From: Cladophialophora immunda
Lineage: Eukaryota; Ascomycota; Eurotiomycetes; Chaetothyriales; Herpotrichiellaceae
Length of the DNA: 64,000 nucleotides
Direction: 5' to 3'
Assembly: GCF_000835495.1 (NCBI RefSeq)
Contig: NW_015622546.1
Coordinates: 1,304,883 to 1,368,882 of the forward strand
Positions 35,024 to 46,786 of the stretch are shown in pieces (the stretch's first letter is position 1; every line of letters begins with the position of its first letter). The position numbers and the translations under genes are program-made. Below the pieces are notes generated by a model. That model was not told where the DNA came from, searched no databases, and saw nothing but the letters and a program-made list of their open reading frames with translations.

Positions 35024-36886
35024 ATGAAAAGACTTTTCGCCACACCGCGTTTGGTTTATGGGCCTCGTGCGCCTCGACCTCGACAAGCAGCCACAAGAGT
35101 ATGCTATTCGACCAGAGCTTCAGCAGCAGAGTCGCTGGCAAAACCGAATCTTCCTCTATGGACCACCAGTAGAGTTCTGCTGCTTGGAGGGGCGCTGGCC
35201 TCAATTGGGTACGCCGTGGGAGTCACTGATGCAGGGAATCACGCCGATGAGCTGCTGCCCCGTCGACCTAAACCTCCCAGGTACGCGAGCAAGAAGGATA
35301 TGGAGAAGGCCATCATAGAGCTTCGTGAAGTTCTAGGGGAGGATGCGATCAGCACGGATGACGAGGATCTCCAATCACATGGCTATTCCGAATGGTCTTC
35401 GATCAACATTGATCAATTGCCAGTTGCAGTGGCCTACCCTAAAACGACGGCAGAGGTCTCCCAGATTGCCAGAATTGCTTCAAAATACAAGGTTCCAATG
35501 ATTCCCTACTCTGGAGGTTCTTCATTGGAGGCCAACTTTGCCGCGCCTTTTGGGGGTTTTAGTATCGATTTTGCCTTCATGGACCAAATCCTAGCCATCC
35601 ATCCAGAGGATATGGACGTCGTGGTCCAACCCGCCATTCAGTGGATGGACCTGAATGATAAGCTGCAGCATACCGGTCTCTTCTTCCCAGTGGATCCTGG
35701 CCCTTCGGCAAAAATCGGTGGCATGATCGGCACATCCTGCAGCGGCACCAATGCGTTTCGTTATGGCACCATGAAAGACTGGGTTCTGAACGTGACTGTC
35801 GTTCTGCCAGACGGTCGAATCATCAAGACCCGTAAAAGGCCACGCAAGACAGCAGCAGGCTACAACTTGACAGGTCTCTTTGTCGGCGCGGAGGGTACCC
35901 TTGGGATCGTGACGGAGGCCACCCTGAAATTGGCAGTCATTCCCCAGGAGACAAAAGTCGCCGTCGCCACGTTTCCCACAATCCGTGATGCAGCAGCAGC
36001 AGCTTCGCAGGTGATCCGTGCAGGCGTTCCTGTTGCCGCGATGGAGATCATGGACGACGTGCAAATGTCGGTGATCAACCGCGCAGGAGGCACAAATCGG
36101 ACATGGAAAGAAGTGCCTACCATCTTCTTCAAGTTTTCAGGCACGACTGCGGGGGTACAGGATAATATCAAGCTCACCACTCAGATCGCGAAGAAGAACA
36201 AGGGCGGTGATTTCATCTACGCAAAAGACGACCGAGAGGCCCATGATTTGTGGAAGGCTAGAAAAGATTCGTTGTGGAGCATGCTCTCTTTGCGCCGAGA
36301 CGGCGACGAAGTCTGGTCTACTGACGTCGCGGTCCCGATCTCACGGTTGCCCGACATCGTCGGTAAGCATATCTAAGCATCTTGCGTGGAGGAGTTGTTG
36401 AGTTGACACATGGCACAGAGATCACGAAGAAGGAGATTGACGATTTGGGCCTTTTCGCAAGCGTGCTCGGGCATATTGGAGACGGCAATTTCCACACATC
36501 CATCCTGTACAACCGCCAAGATCCAAAGGAGAGGGAGCGTGTTGAACAAGTCGTCCACAACATGGTCGACCGAGCTCTTGAAATGGTACGTCCGAGTTCC
36601 TCTCGTAAAAAAGCAGTCCCTGGAAAAAAGAGGAGCCACGCTAACAATCCTGCTACAGGAAGGCACATGCACTGGCGAGCACGGCATCGGGCTGGGCAAA
36701 AAGCAAAGCCTGATAGACGAGTTGGGCCTCGAGACCATTGGCGTGATGCAGACTCTCAAGCGCAGCCTGGACCCGTACTGGCTGATGAACCCAGGAAAGA
36801 TCTTTGACGCCGTGAACGAGGAGAACACCAAGAGTCAGCCGGAAGCCACGGCGGCTTCAACACTGGAGAGGCCGAAAGGCAAATAA
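35024..36886 (+). CDS. D-lactate dehydrogenase (cytochrome), mitochondrial
   Basis: A 577-residue FAD flavoprotein in three exons (35024-36362, 36419-36585, 36659-36886). The frame is open further upstream, but the ATG at 35024 begins a classic mitochondrial presequence (MKRLFATPRLVYGPRAPRPR) followed by a single hydrophobic segment, so it is preferred. The FAD-binding type 4 domain shows VPMIPYSGGSSLE and DPGPSAKIGGMIGTSCSGTN; the C-terminal domain shows GHIGDGNFH and CTGEHGIGLGK. These match Dld1-type enzymes, which oxidise D-lactate to pyruvate and pass electrons to cytochrome c at the inner membrane. Length and exon pattern are normal. Confidence 0.93.
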
Positions 36887-37878
36887 GCAGATACCAAGGC
36901 GTGCAGTAGCGACATGGCAAATTGTGCACGAGCTCGTTTTGCATCATGCGCGGCTTGATTTTCTCTAGCGAGGCTCCATGTCGTCCATCATGTCCATCTT
37001 TTGGGGTTTCTTTTGGGTATGGGAGCAACAAAATTTGTCCATTTCTTGATAATGACCATCAAAGTTGCTGCAGTCGTCTATCAGCGGCAAAGTGGCAATG
37101 TGACAATGTTGTTGGCCTCCTCTGCTCGGACGCAAGCAAAGTATCCATCGCCAATTGTCAATCCACCTGGCTGCCATGACCACTTGTTCAAGATGTCGTC
37201 GTTGCACTCGGACTTTTCCAACTTGCCTCGCCTATTTCCTCCGTGTTGCCCAAGCGATAAGATTAGATGGCCTTGTTGGCATTCTGGTGCTTGGATCAGT
37301 CCAACCATCCAACAGATCACCCATCCTTTCGTCTCCCGCTTTGCGCCCACCGTTCTTCGCCTTCTCCATCCTGGTCCTCATCCTCTGCCGATGCATCCCT
37401 GCTTATCGAAGTCTGCCTACTCCTGTCGTCAGAACCATTTCTCCCAGCCTGTTCTCCGCGTAAAGGTCGAAGCCCGCGGAATAGTTCCCGCCTCACCCGC
37501 GACTGGAAGGAGGGCGTGCATGTCGGCTTTTGCTCTCGGCCAATAATCAACGTGTGACGATTCCAGGTAATTTTGAGAGCCCGATTGAGCTCTCAGGACG
37601 GGATGCCTCCGCTTCGCTCGAGTCGGATTAAAGTCCTTCAGAAATAAGAGTTTGTGGGCCGTCCCGTTCTGTTGTATCCGACAAATAGAACCGTGCAGAC
37701 CATGGTCTGAATTATTGTTGAATCTCGGACGAGCTGAAATGCACTTTGGCCATTCAGGCGGCTGTCCGGGCGGCTTTGCGTTAGCGGCGTGATCATGCAT
37801 CACTAATGCCTGACTGACGGTCTGACAGACAGACATACAGACAGTGACAGACAGACCCAATGGTGCAACAGGACAGTT
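36887..37878. other. Intergenic between convergent genes
   Basis: Nearly 1 kb without a supported gene. A GACA-rich microsatellite-like stretch lies at about 37811-37857. Confidence 0.55.
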
Positions 37879-39515
37879 TCATCCGCTAAAGAACGCTTTC
37901 TCCAGTCTTCTGGTGAGGTTGACGCAGGGAATATCGACGGCTCGGAGGAAGACGTCCGCAGCCCAGATGACGGCCAGGACGATGACGATCGACGACTTGA
38001 GGAACTCGAGCTGGAACTGTCTCATTATCTCCGGTGTTTCCACCTCGGGCGTTCGAGGGAGAATCTGGGGAATTAGAAATGGAGGTTAGTTGAACTATTG
38101 TCTCAAGGTACGGGGGAGGGAGGGAGTAGTTTCTATACCATGTAGCCTAGAGTGTGGATGACAGGTCCATGCATGACATACAGAGGAAAACTGATTTTCC
38201 CCAGATATTGGATCGGGCTCCAACAGAAGGCCTTGTTCCGCCAGAAGCCCAGGCGTGACGACGACCAGACGATCATGACTGCGCCAATGTTCGGCCAAAA
38301 GCGATGCTTTTGGGTAAAGTTGGCGGGAATGAGATTGGTCAGGGTGAGATAGCCTGGTGTGGAGTGGGCGTCGATGTCCGGGTAGGAAAGCAGGAAAAGC
38401 GAAGCGCAGAAGGTGGACCAATACAGGACCTTGGATGAGAATCTCGGCGTGTGAGGCTGGCTGTTTGCGGCTGACGGCAGCTCAGACGTCTTCGGGGTTG
38501 CCCAAATGATATCTAGCTCGGCAATCGCCATCCCCGCCCAGAACGGACACAATTCCCAGCGGTCCCAAGAGGTGCCCCAGATCATCAGCGCCGCAAGAGT
38601 CGACAGCCTCAGCCGCGAGGACATCCTCGCCACCATCATATGCGTCAGGAACAAGGCCATGCTGCATCGAAACTCGACGGGAATGGTCCAGAGGTGCCGG
38701 TCGAGCTCGATGGACCCGGCGAATATGTTCCAGTTGAAGACATCCACAAAGATGAGAAGCTGAACTAGCCAGTCCGTGAATTGCAGCCAGGGGTTCGGTT
38801 GAGTGTAGCAGTGGCTCTCGCGGATCATGCGCATCTGGTTGGAAAACCCTTCGGTGAGTTTGTACAGGTTGAGTTGGGCAAGACAGATGACGATGAACGT
38901 CGAAGCGAAGCAGGGGAGGAACAATCGCAAACCCCGTCGAAAGATGGACGAAGTCATGGTCGTCATCAGCTGTTCTTGTTGCCGCGACCTCATCTGTTTC
39001 AGAGGCTTATAGCTGAGTGCGTAGCCCGAGATCACGAAGAAGATGGCGACCATGGGTGGACCAGAATAGAGAAGGCGGACAATGGGTAAGCGCAGATATT
39101 CCCCGAAGGCAGATACTGGCTGGTGTTCGGGGTCCGGAACGGCGCCCCATGCGTGGGCGATATCAAAAGTGCCATAGGTGAGGTGACAGATGAAGACGAC
39201 AAAGGCAGCAAGCCCGCGCATGCCATCGAGGAACGCCGTTGGAGCGACTTTGTCGGGTTTGGACTGGTCATTATGAACGCGACGCTGGAGAAAACTCGGG
39301 ATAAAGAGGTTGAACAGTTGACCAAGGAGTTTTGCAAGGTATTTGACGGACAAGCACAGGGTGATCTTGGGGATCTGGCGAGAGGGACCGATGCTCATCC
39401 ACGGGCTCGTGGTCGGGTTCTGCGCATTGTAGTCGAAGTCGTGCTTCTCGTTCAGGAGTCCGACCTGAGATCCATCGGAACTGGACCGCGAGGAACCAGT
39501 CCTCGACGAGCTCAT
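37879..39515 (-). CDS. Acyltransferase-3 family membrane protein
   Basis: A 520-residue polytopic protein in two exons (38139-39515 and 37879-38064). The second exon adds ILPRTPEVETPEIMRQF and a final transmembrane helix. Family marks are FLDGMRGLAAFVVFICHLTY with the conserved His, GPPMVAIFFVISGYALSY, RGLRLFLPCF, ELDRHLWTIPVEF and YLGKISFPLYVMHGPV. About ten membrane helices are expected. Members move acyl groups onto sugars, lipids or small metabolites using acyl-CoA; the acceptor here cannot be inferred. The cytosolic N-terminus is Ser-rich. Confidence 0.88.
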
Positions 39516-40685
39516 GATCTGCTGGCGAGGTGGGTATCTACATCTAGCGAAGAGGATGCAGGATGGGACACATCGAGCAGTGACGCGTTCACCTCGACCA
39601 CGATCTCGTTGGAAAGTGAAATACGGGGTTGAAGGAGGGATGGAGTAACAAGAAGGGAGAAGGAAAACAAAACCGCCAAAGAGGCTCTTTCAGCCCAACA
39701 ACGCACCCGCAAACGCCAAAACACGGGGATGCGCCCAACATCAACACTATTTTTAATTTTTTTCAGGGATGGGGGCCAGTCCATCAGCCCAGCAGCCCAG
39801 CAGCCCATCACGGCCTCAGTCAATCCATCAATCACTCGTGTGCAACGACTGTTTCGCTTGGCAGATCATCCTTCTCCACAAATTGCCCACAAAATTTACG
39901 CGCATGAGGCCAATCCCCCTTTTAGCTCTTGCACCGACGTCTGAGACATGATCATCCCACTGCGCGGACAAGCTGGGCGACGTGCTCGGGAGGACGACAG
40001 GAGGAAAAGACTCAGCGATGCAGCGTACTTGTAGTATCGTCACAATCCGTCAAGTGAAGGTAAATGAGTCTTGCGGCTTTCCAGGTGAGTCTGCAGCGAT
40101 CTCGAGACACGAAACGAAACAGGGAAAGGATGAGCGGCGTGGCGCAGTGAGAAAAGGAGGTGGCGCTCTCCGGGGTCGCTTGTGCCAGATTATGGGTGGA
40201 TTCTGGTGGGTAAGGCGAGATTTTATCGCCGTGTCTGGACCTTGGGCGAGTTTTGGGAACAAACACTACATGGACAAGCTGTACCTGGTCAATGAAGAGG
40301 GCATTCCACAGGATGAACGACATCAACGACATTGTTGATCTGCTTGGAGGCTCGTGTTGCCCGGACGAGGCTTCCCACCTACAGTCCGGATGTGGCAGGT
40401 TTACCGGACTCCCCAAAATAGCAGCAAGACATTCCGGTCACTCCAGCCAGCGCAGGAAGACACCAACCTTTTCCATATCTACAAAGTCCGGTGATCCATC
40501 TACATGCACAACCTTGTACCCGTAAACACAACCCACGAGGTATCCAATGTGTACACCAACTTTCTCGAGGTCCGTCATCCTACCATTTTCCCGTCCATTT
40601 CGAAAGCAGAGCACCCCTGAATTCCAAGGACCTCGGAGAGTTGGATACTCCGCCATCCACCTCCTTATTGCATCTCCGTTCAGTA
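39516..40685. other. Intergenic, no gene seen
   Basis: About 1.2 kb carrying the acyltransferase promoter and the permease 3' end. Small ORFs show no family resemblance. Confidence 0.55.
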
Positions 40686-42488
40686 TCAGACTCCGTGAGC
40701 AACCTGTTCGATAATGTCCGTCTCGACAATAGGGCCGTTGTATCGGCCTCGGAGGTAGCCGAAATAGCTCACGACGCCAATGACCATAGTCCCGCCCCAT
40801 AACAAGCACGACCAATTCATGGTTTCCAGTGTCAAATCGGTCCGTACAGACGGGAAGAAGCTGAAGGTCATGACAATGGCAATCCATAACAGGCCGAAAA
40901 GGTTGCAGAAGATGCCGAGTCTTCGCCCCAACGTCCAAGGGCCATAGTGTATGGACGAAGGATTGTATATCTTCTTGTGCAGGATCAGAACTAGTATGTC
41001 GTTAGTATTATTCGGGGCGAGATTCGAAGGGTTAGATCTGTGAAACCTCGCCGATCTTGGATCGGAACTCTGGGACACTTACTGATCGGTATGGTGTAAC
41101 TGCCGAGATAGCCAGACACGACCAACGAGGCGACGGCATTGAAGGCAGCAGATGATCCAATGTTGATCAGTCCCAACAGCAGCGTGATCAGAACAGAGAG
41201 CGCAACCGAATACAACGGGAGTTTGGTTCGGGGCTCAACCTGAGAGATGAATCGGGATCCGGGAAGACCGTTGTCACGGGCAAAAGCCCATGTCATTCTG
41301 GACGCCGCAGCTAAAACCGCAATGGTAGCAAAGATCATCAACGAGAGGACTATAGAAGTCAAGGCGGTCGCTCCACCATTCGACTTGACAGCCTGGTGGA
41401 AGATTTCGATGAAGGGGAAACCTGTCGGGGTTGAAAGCGCATTGTCGATGTCGCCGATACAGAACAGGATCGCAATCAGCATGGCGAAACCCATCAGGCC
41501 GTTGAGACCAATGGATGCCACCAAAGATTGGGGCACCACCGTCGATGCATTTTTGATTTCCTCGCTCATGTGGATGGCACCGTCGGCGCCAATAAAGGCG
41601 AAAACGGTGGTAATGAGTCCCACGAAGAACGAGGTGCCCTTGTCGTAGCCTCCATTGGCGAGGTATTGGACAAAAACGTCGTGCGCGGTGCCGTGTGGTG
41701 CCAAGTACACCAGGGTGATCAACACTCCAAAAAACCCAACGATGTGGACGATCAGCACGGCGCCCTCCACCTTCGGGAGCTGTTTGGCGAGGTAGGTATT
41801 GAAGAGCATGGCCAAGAAGATGACGGAATACAGGAGAAGTGTGCCGTGCCATCTCTGAAAATCGTAACTGGGATAATTCAGAACGAGGAGTCCTTGGATG
41901 ATGGTGCCGCCGAGGTATGCCGCCGACGCGAGACAAGCTTGCCACGAGAGTACGGATTGCCAGCCGGTGATAAAGGAAAGAAAGTTGCGGCAAGACTTGG
42001 GGGCAAAAAGGAACGTCCAGTGATACTGCCCGCCAGCAGTCGGTGCCCTGCTCACAAGGTCAATAACAGCAAGAGCGTGGTGCAGAAAACCCACATTGAA
42101 ACCATCTCAGCAAGCGAAGCAACAACCGCGAAGTATCCCACCCAACAGAAGAGATACCCGTATACAAGGCCGGCCGGTCCTCCGTCCGTCAAGCCATACA
42201 CGAAGACCGTCAACAGGCCCTCCCAGGTGATCATGAGGGTGCAGGAGAAACCGAGCATGCTCATGAAGCCAAAATTCCGCTGTTACCGAAGTCAGTCGCA
42301 CCGATCTATCATACCAGTCATGCGGCTATTTGCCATACCCTCAGCTCCTGGCGTTTTCCCAGCCTGGCCATCTCCTGCTCATCTCTGTTGACTGATTTCT
42401 CCCCATTCTGCTCCGAGGAAGAGGATCTAGAGTGGTGGATTTCCGAGGTGAACTTCCCTCCGCTCTTCATGGCGAATGCGTCCGCCAT
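40686..42488 (-). CDS. Amino-acid/GABA-type permease (APC superfamily)
   Basis: A 534-residue permease in four exons: 42339-42488, 42095-42279, 41083-42047 and 40686-40990 (introns of 59, 47 and 92 bp). A cytosolic head (MADAFAMKSGGK, Ser-rich) leads into RNFGFMSMLGFSCTLMITWE. Then come the very conserved SLAEMVSMAPTAGGQYHW, rebuilt across the 47-bp intron, FAFIGADGAIHMSEEIKNAS and SRMTWAFARDNGLPGS. This pattern is that of fungal GABA/choline/amino-acid uptake carriers with 12 membrane helices. The specific substrate is not predictable. The ATG at 42488 is the first in frame. Confidence 0.92.
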
Positions 42489-45488
42489 GTTTGCCAGCAC
42501 TCGGGAAGTTGTTGCACGTGTTCAACAGATCAGTCTCTCTTGAACAGATACTGCCGTTCGCGCAGGCTGATAACAGAAAAGGATCGAGTATGAAAACACA
42601 GTGAATGACAAAGCACATGGACTCTCAATGAAAGTGAGAAGGCAATGGCTAGAACTCCCACGAGGCAAGACCCGCTCGCGATCAGAGAGTGAAAGGGGTT
42701 TTCAGCGGGCGATATACTCGTAGGATTGTCGTTCGGTTAGAGGTCAACCTCGTGGTCTCTAGGCGAGGTACGAAAACCTAAAGACAGTTGTTCCATCGGA
42801 CTGTAGTCGACGCCCAAATACTACGGGTAGGGAGTTGATCAATTTAGAGGACTTCTCACCCTCCATGCGAAAAGATACCGTTCCCTAGGTGCCTATCAAC
42901 AAGGGACGTTGCGGCACTCGTGTTCCATGCACGTTGGTGGGCTGGCTGGTGCGACCGATCAACCAGGATTGCAAGATGGGGTAAAGGCGTTGCCATTGAC
43001 CAGGAGAACCCTCAACATCCCTGGTCCTTGTGCAACTAGGGGTGTTGGGCGTGCAGTAGCCTTGCCAGTAGCGCATGAACACTTCCCTACGGTCGCATCG
43101 GGTGGAAGAGCTTTGACAAGCAAACCGGCTTGGAGATCTTATCACCTGGGACGCAGGGATGAGTGAACTCTGCTGTTAGCGTTCTCTGACCCCGGTCGCA
43201 ACTCGGGTTTCTGATGGACCTTTCACAGCTTCGATGTGACATCAACACGCCGTCTTTGTGAACAGCCACAGGCGAGATGAGGCACAGAGGTTGAGGTAGT
43301 GGTGACCACCTGTTTGACCGACTCCGCGTCCGTGATCGACACGGAGTCGGAATTTACTTTGTTTGGTTTGCGATGGATGGTGAGATATCCTTGGAAGGCC
43401 ATTTCATGGTCGCCAATAGCACCAAGTAAAGCCATCCTTGACAGATTGGTGGCCACAGGGCAGGAAATACAATGTGGAGTTGCTACCATTCTGACAGTTT
43501 GCGGCACAATACCACGCGTACCCCACCAAGCCTCTCGCTGTCTCTACGAGTGACTCGTACGCGCTTGTTACAGCTCCTAGGGTCTGTGCTTGGAGAGCAG
43601 ATTACTCAGTGCTTTGAGACGCCTTGGGGATTTCTGACAGAAACTAGTGGAGGCATGCCGGGTTTCCTACGAGGGCAAAGGCTAGACTCCCACCTCTTCA
43701 AGGTTTGGATGTGTGAACAGTGTCGGGCTGACACAGTGACAAGTGTGAAGCCCGGGAAAGGCTGGTAGGACCCGTTCCCAGCAGGTAACGACATTTCCTG
43801 TTGCAGGGTGATCATCCGTCCGTTGTCTGACACCTGGTGGGATAATACGTACAGGTTTGCTTGACAATAGGTCTTCACGCAAAGACCACAGGCCAGTCGT
43901 CGGATCTATGTGCTCTCCGCGGGCACTACCTCTCGTATCTGCCTTTACCGCCTCGATGTCGATCGCAGCCCACGTCTTGGCCCTTGAGATTTCGACATTG
44001 GGACCGTCACGTCCGGATCTGTTGGAGCAATTTCGCCTCCAGGGTGGGCTGGCAGCCAACGGTGTCTCGCCGAGCTGCTAGTTCACGGTGCTTGCTTCTG
44101 TCCTGAGCTTGGTCCTGATAAGCCCAACGGCCCCCTGACGGCAAAGGCTAAATACTCCGAAGAGAACTGGGCTTGGGGCGGTAAGGATCGGCGCTGCACG
44201 TTAGCATCCATGCGTCCTGGGTGGCTTGTCACTGCTCTGAAACAGGAAGGCAGATGGCTTTAACGGGCACCTGGGACAAACTTCGTCCGGTCACTATCAC
44301 GAATGACAATTCCATGTTCAGATCCCGTCACCTTTCGCGACGGAATTGTTGATCTCCAGGTCCTGCCAATGCCTCTCGACATTTCCCAGGTTTTATGTCA
44401 AGCACATGAAACATCTGAGACGCATTTGGAGAAGATCTCCGTGGGTTTACGACAAGTTTCCTGGACACTCATGGCCTCTGGGGAAATGCTTCAACGACAG
44501 GTCTGAGATGCTGCGGATGCGCTGGCTGGTTACATAGCAGGCCCCAGATGGGGAGGTTGGAGGCATCCTAAAGTCCCACAACCGAGCCCTGCTCTCCTGT
44601 AAGCCGGCAGAGAAGACCGTTATCACTCCACAACTTTTCAACATGTCCACCATCAGGAGGGGCAATCGCCAGTCAGCAAGACACGACCTTTGGATGGAGA
44701 CCCGTGGGGGGCGTAGGAGGTAGGGCAACGCGGAAGCATTCGGGGGGAGAGGATCGCCCGCACCGGTGGCGAACGGACGCTAGATGCCCTGGATACCAGG
44801 CAAGGCAAAGGGCAAGGCACTGCAAACTCTCAGGCTTGGTCGTGAACGGACCAGGGATCCCTGGCCCTTGAGACCTCCACACCACCCGGGTCGTTAGCTA
44901 CCTAAGCGCAGCCTAGAGCCTTACCTTAATCCGACCCCTATGTTACAGCTTGGGCTTAGCGAGCTCACCAGATGATGCGCCTATCTGCAAGGTGACCAGG
45001 TGTGCGTGCTCTGAGGTTTTAGTGGCGACTTCTACTGGTGGTTGGACCCCCGCGCTTGTGCTGAGCTGTGCATATGCTTCGTTACTACTGACCTTGTTTG
45101 CACTGGCAGGAATCCAGGTCCAAATGGGAAAGCCTGCTATCGGCATGCCTCACAAGGCCACCAGTGCCCGACCAAGCAAGCGCAATCGCACCCCCTGGCC
45201 ACGAAGAACCTGGCAATTCTTGCAGAGACCAACCTTGTTGGTTATCACATTTCATGTCGCATCGCGTCTAGCCATGTTTCTATCCTACCCCGACTCCAGG
45301 AGAACTGGTGCGCCTCATCTTCAAAGTCCCCTTGCCTTCCAGGCCTCCGGTCGGTCGCTGCCTCTATCAAGTTGCCGCTGGCAGTGCTTGTCGAAAACTT
45401 GCACCTTCTCGGACCTATCTATGAACCTGAAGTCTTCTGGAGGACCTCGTAAAAGTCCTCGCCCTCTCGTCTGACACGACAACCCACC
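42489..45488. other. 3-kb interval without a recognisable gene
   Basis: No ORF here has family motifs, consistent splice signals or plausible codon flow. It holds the permease promoter and that of the next gene. Whether old mutated repeats are present cannot be told without a repeat library. Confidence 0.5.
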
Positions 45489-46786
45489 ATGGCAGGACTT
45501 CACATCCTGCTTGCGCGAGTTCCGCTGATATCCGCCACCCACAGAGGCCCCGTGGTGAACTTGGTAGCATGGATCACGGTGACGACGATGTGTCTGGCAG
45601 TTATTACTGTCTTGATCAGTAAATTGGTTGTGTTGAGGAGACTGGCGTGGAACGACTCGATCCTGATCGCCGCAATGGTGAGCACTGGGCCAGCCATGAA
45701 TGCAATGGAAACGTGGCTGACTGTTTCGCAAAGGTGTTTTCCATTGGATTCACTATCGCAATCAACCAGCAAGTCAGCGGAGGATTGGGGTCTGAGATTT
45801 CGACCTTGACAGCTGACCAGTATGAGAAATTCCAAAAGGCTGGATATGCCTGGAACATCCTCTACATCACCAGCCTTTCCTTCGGCAAGGTCTCGACGTT
45901 GTCCTTGCTGCTTGCGTTGTCACCGAACAAATCCTACCGTATCCCAATGCTGGCCACAGGCGGCTTGACGGCAGTGTGGGCGATTGCATCGATCATCGCC
46001 AGTGCATTCCAATGCTCGCTTCCCCACCCTTATCTGATCACCACAAGCAAATGCTTCAGCCAGGAGGGCTTTTGGGACGCCGTGGGCGTCATCGATATTC
46101 TGACTGACGTGGCACTGATGGCTATACCGATATGGCTTGTGCACAATCTTCAACTACCTGTGAAGAAGAAAATCGCCGTGTGTTTCGCCTTTTCCTTTCG
46201 GACACTTGCGATCGCCTGCACGATCTGGCGCATTAGTGAAATGCACCACTTCTTCGACCGCAGCGCCGACGTCACCTTCGAGAGCTGGCTTCCTACGATC
46301 GCCACTTTACTGGAAGTCTTCTTCAGCGTCTTCTCGGCGTGCGTCCCGCATCTGCGGCCATTCATGGAATCCATCCAGGCGGGCTATCTTTCGGGCGTGA
46401 TTCAAGAAGGGGATGGACGTTTCGGCTACGGCAACGACAGCTACTTGATGGGCAAGATGGCGCAAAGCAAGACCGGTTCAGCGATCCGAAGTCAGGCTCT
46501 GAAGAGCGAGTTGCGGGGCGAGAGCCTCGATCTCCCTCGTCAGGGAGCCACGATCGGACACATGAACGACTCGGCAGGCCACGGCATTGGGCAAGCCCTC
46601 ACGAGCAGCAACCGCATCGTGGTGAACAAAGTTTCGGCAGGGAGGCCAGAGAAGGAGTTCAGCTCTGAGCGGCATCGCAGTGAGAGCATTACCTCGGAAG
46701 GAGGCCGGAGCCATGGCAGCGACGGGAGCAAGGCCATGATCATCAAGACAACCAAGGAATGGAGCGTGAGTTATCAGGACGCTTGA
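45489..46786 (+). CDS. PTH11-like rhodopsin-fold integral membrane protein
   Basis: A 413-residue protein in two exons (45489-45677 and 45734-46786; 56-bp phase-0 intron). Seven hydrophobic helices span roughly residues 20-290. Motifs such as YAWNILYITSLSFGKVS, the PIWLVHNLQLPVKKKIAV stretch between helices, and IWRISEMHHFF, then ATLLEVFFSVFSACVPHLRPF match the fungal rhodopsin-domain family that includes PTH11-type receptors. The cytosolic tail is Ser/Gly-rich. There is no N-terminal CFEM domain. Roles in surface or nutrient sensing are known for some family members; none can be assigned here. Confidence 0.85.

Noticed and set aside
39123..39632. 169-codon plus-strand ORF
   Set aside because: Antisense of the acyltransferase-3 5' exon.
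41528..42391. 287-codon plus-strand ORF
   Set aside because: Antisense of the amino-acid permease, whose spliced product carries the conserved motifs.
44950..45474. 174-codon plus-strand ORF upstream of the PTH11-like gene
   Set aside because: No family motif, no good join to the next gene, Ser/Pro/Arg-rich random-looking composition.
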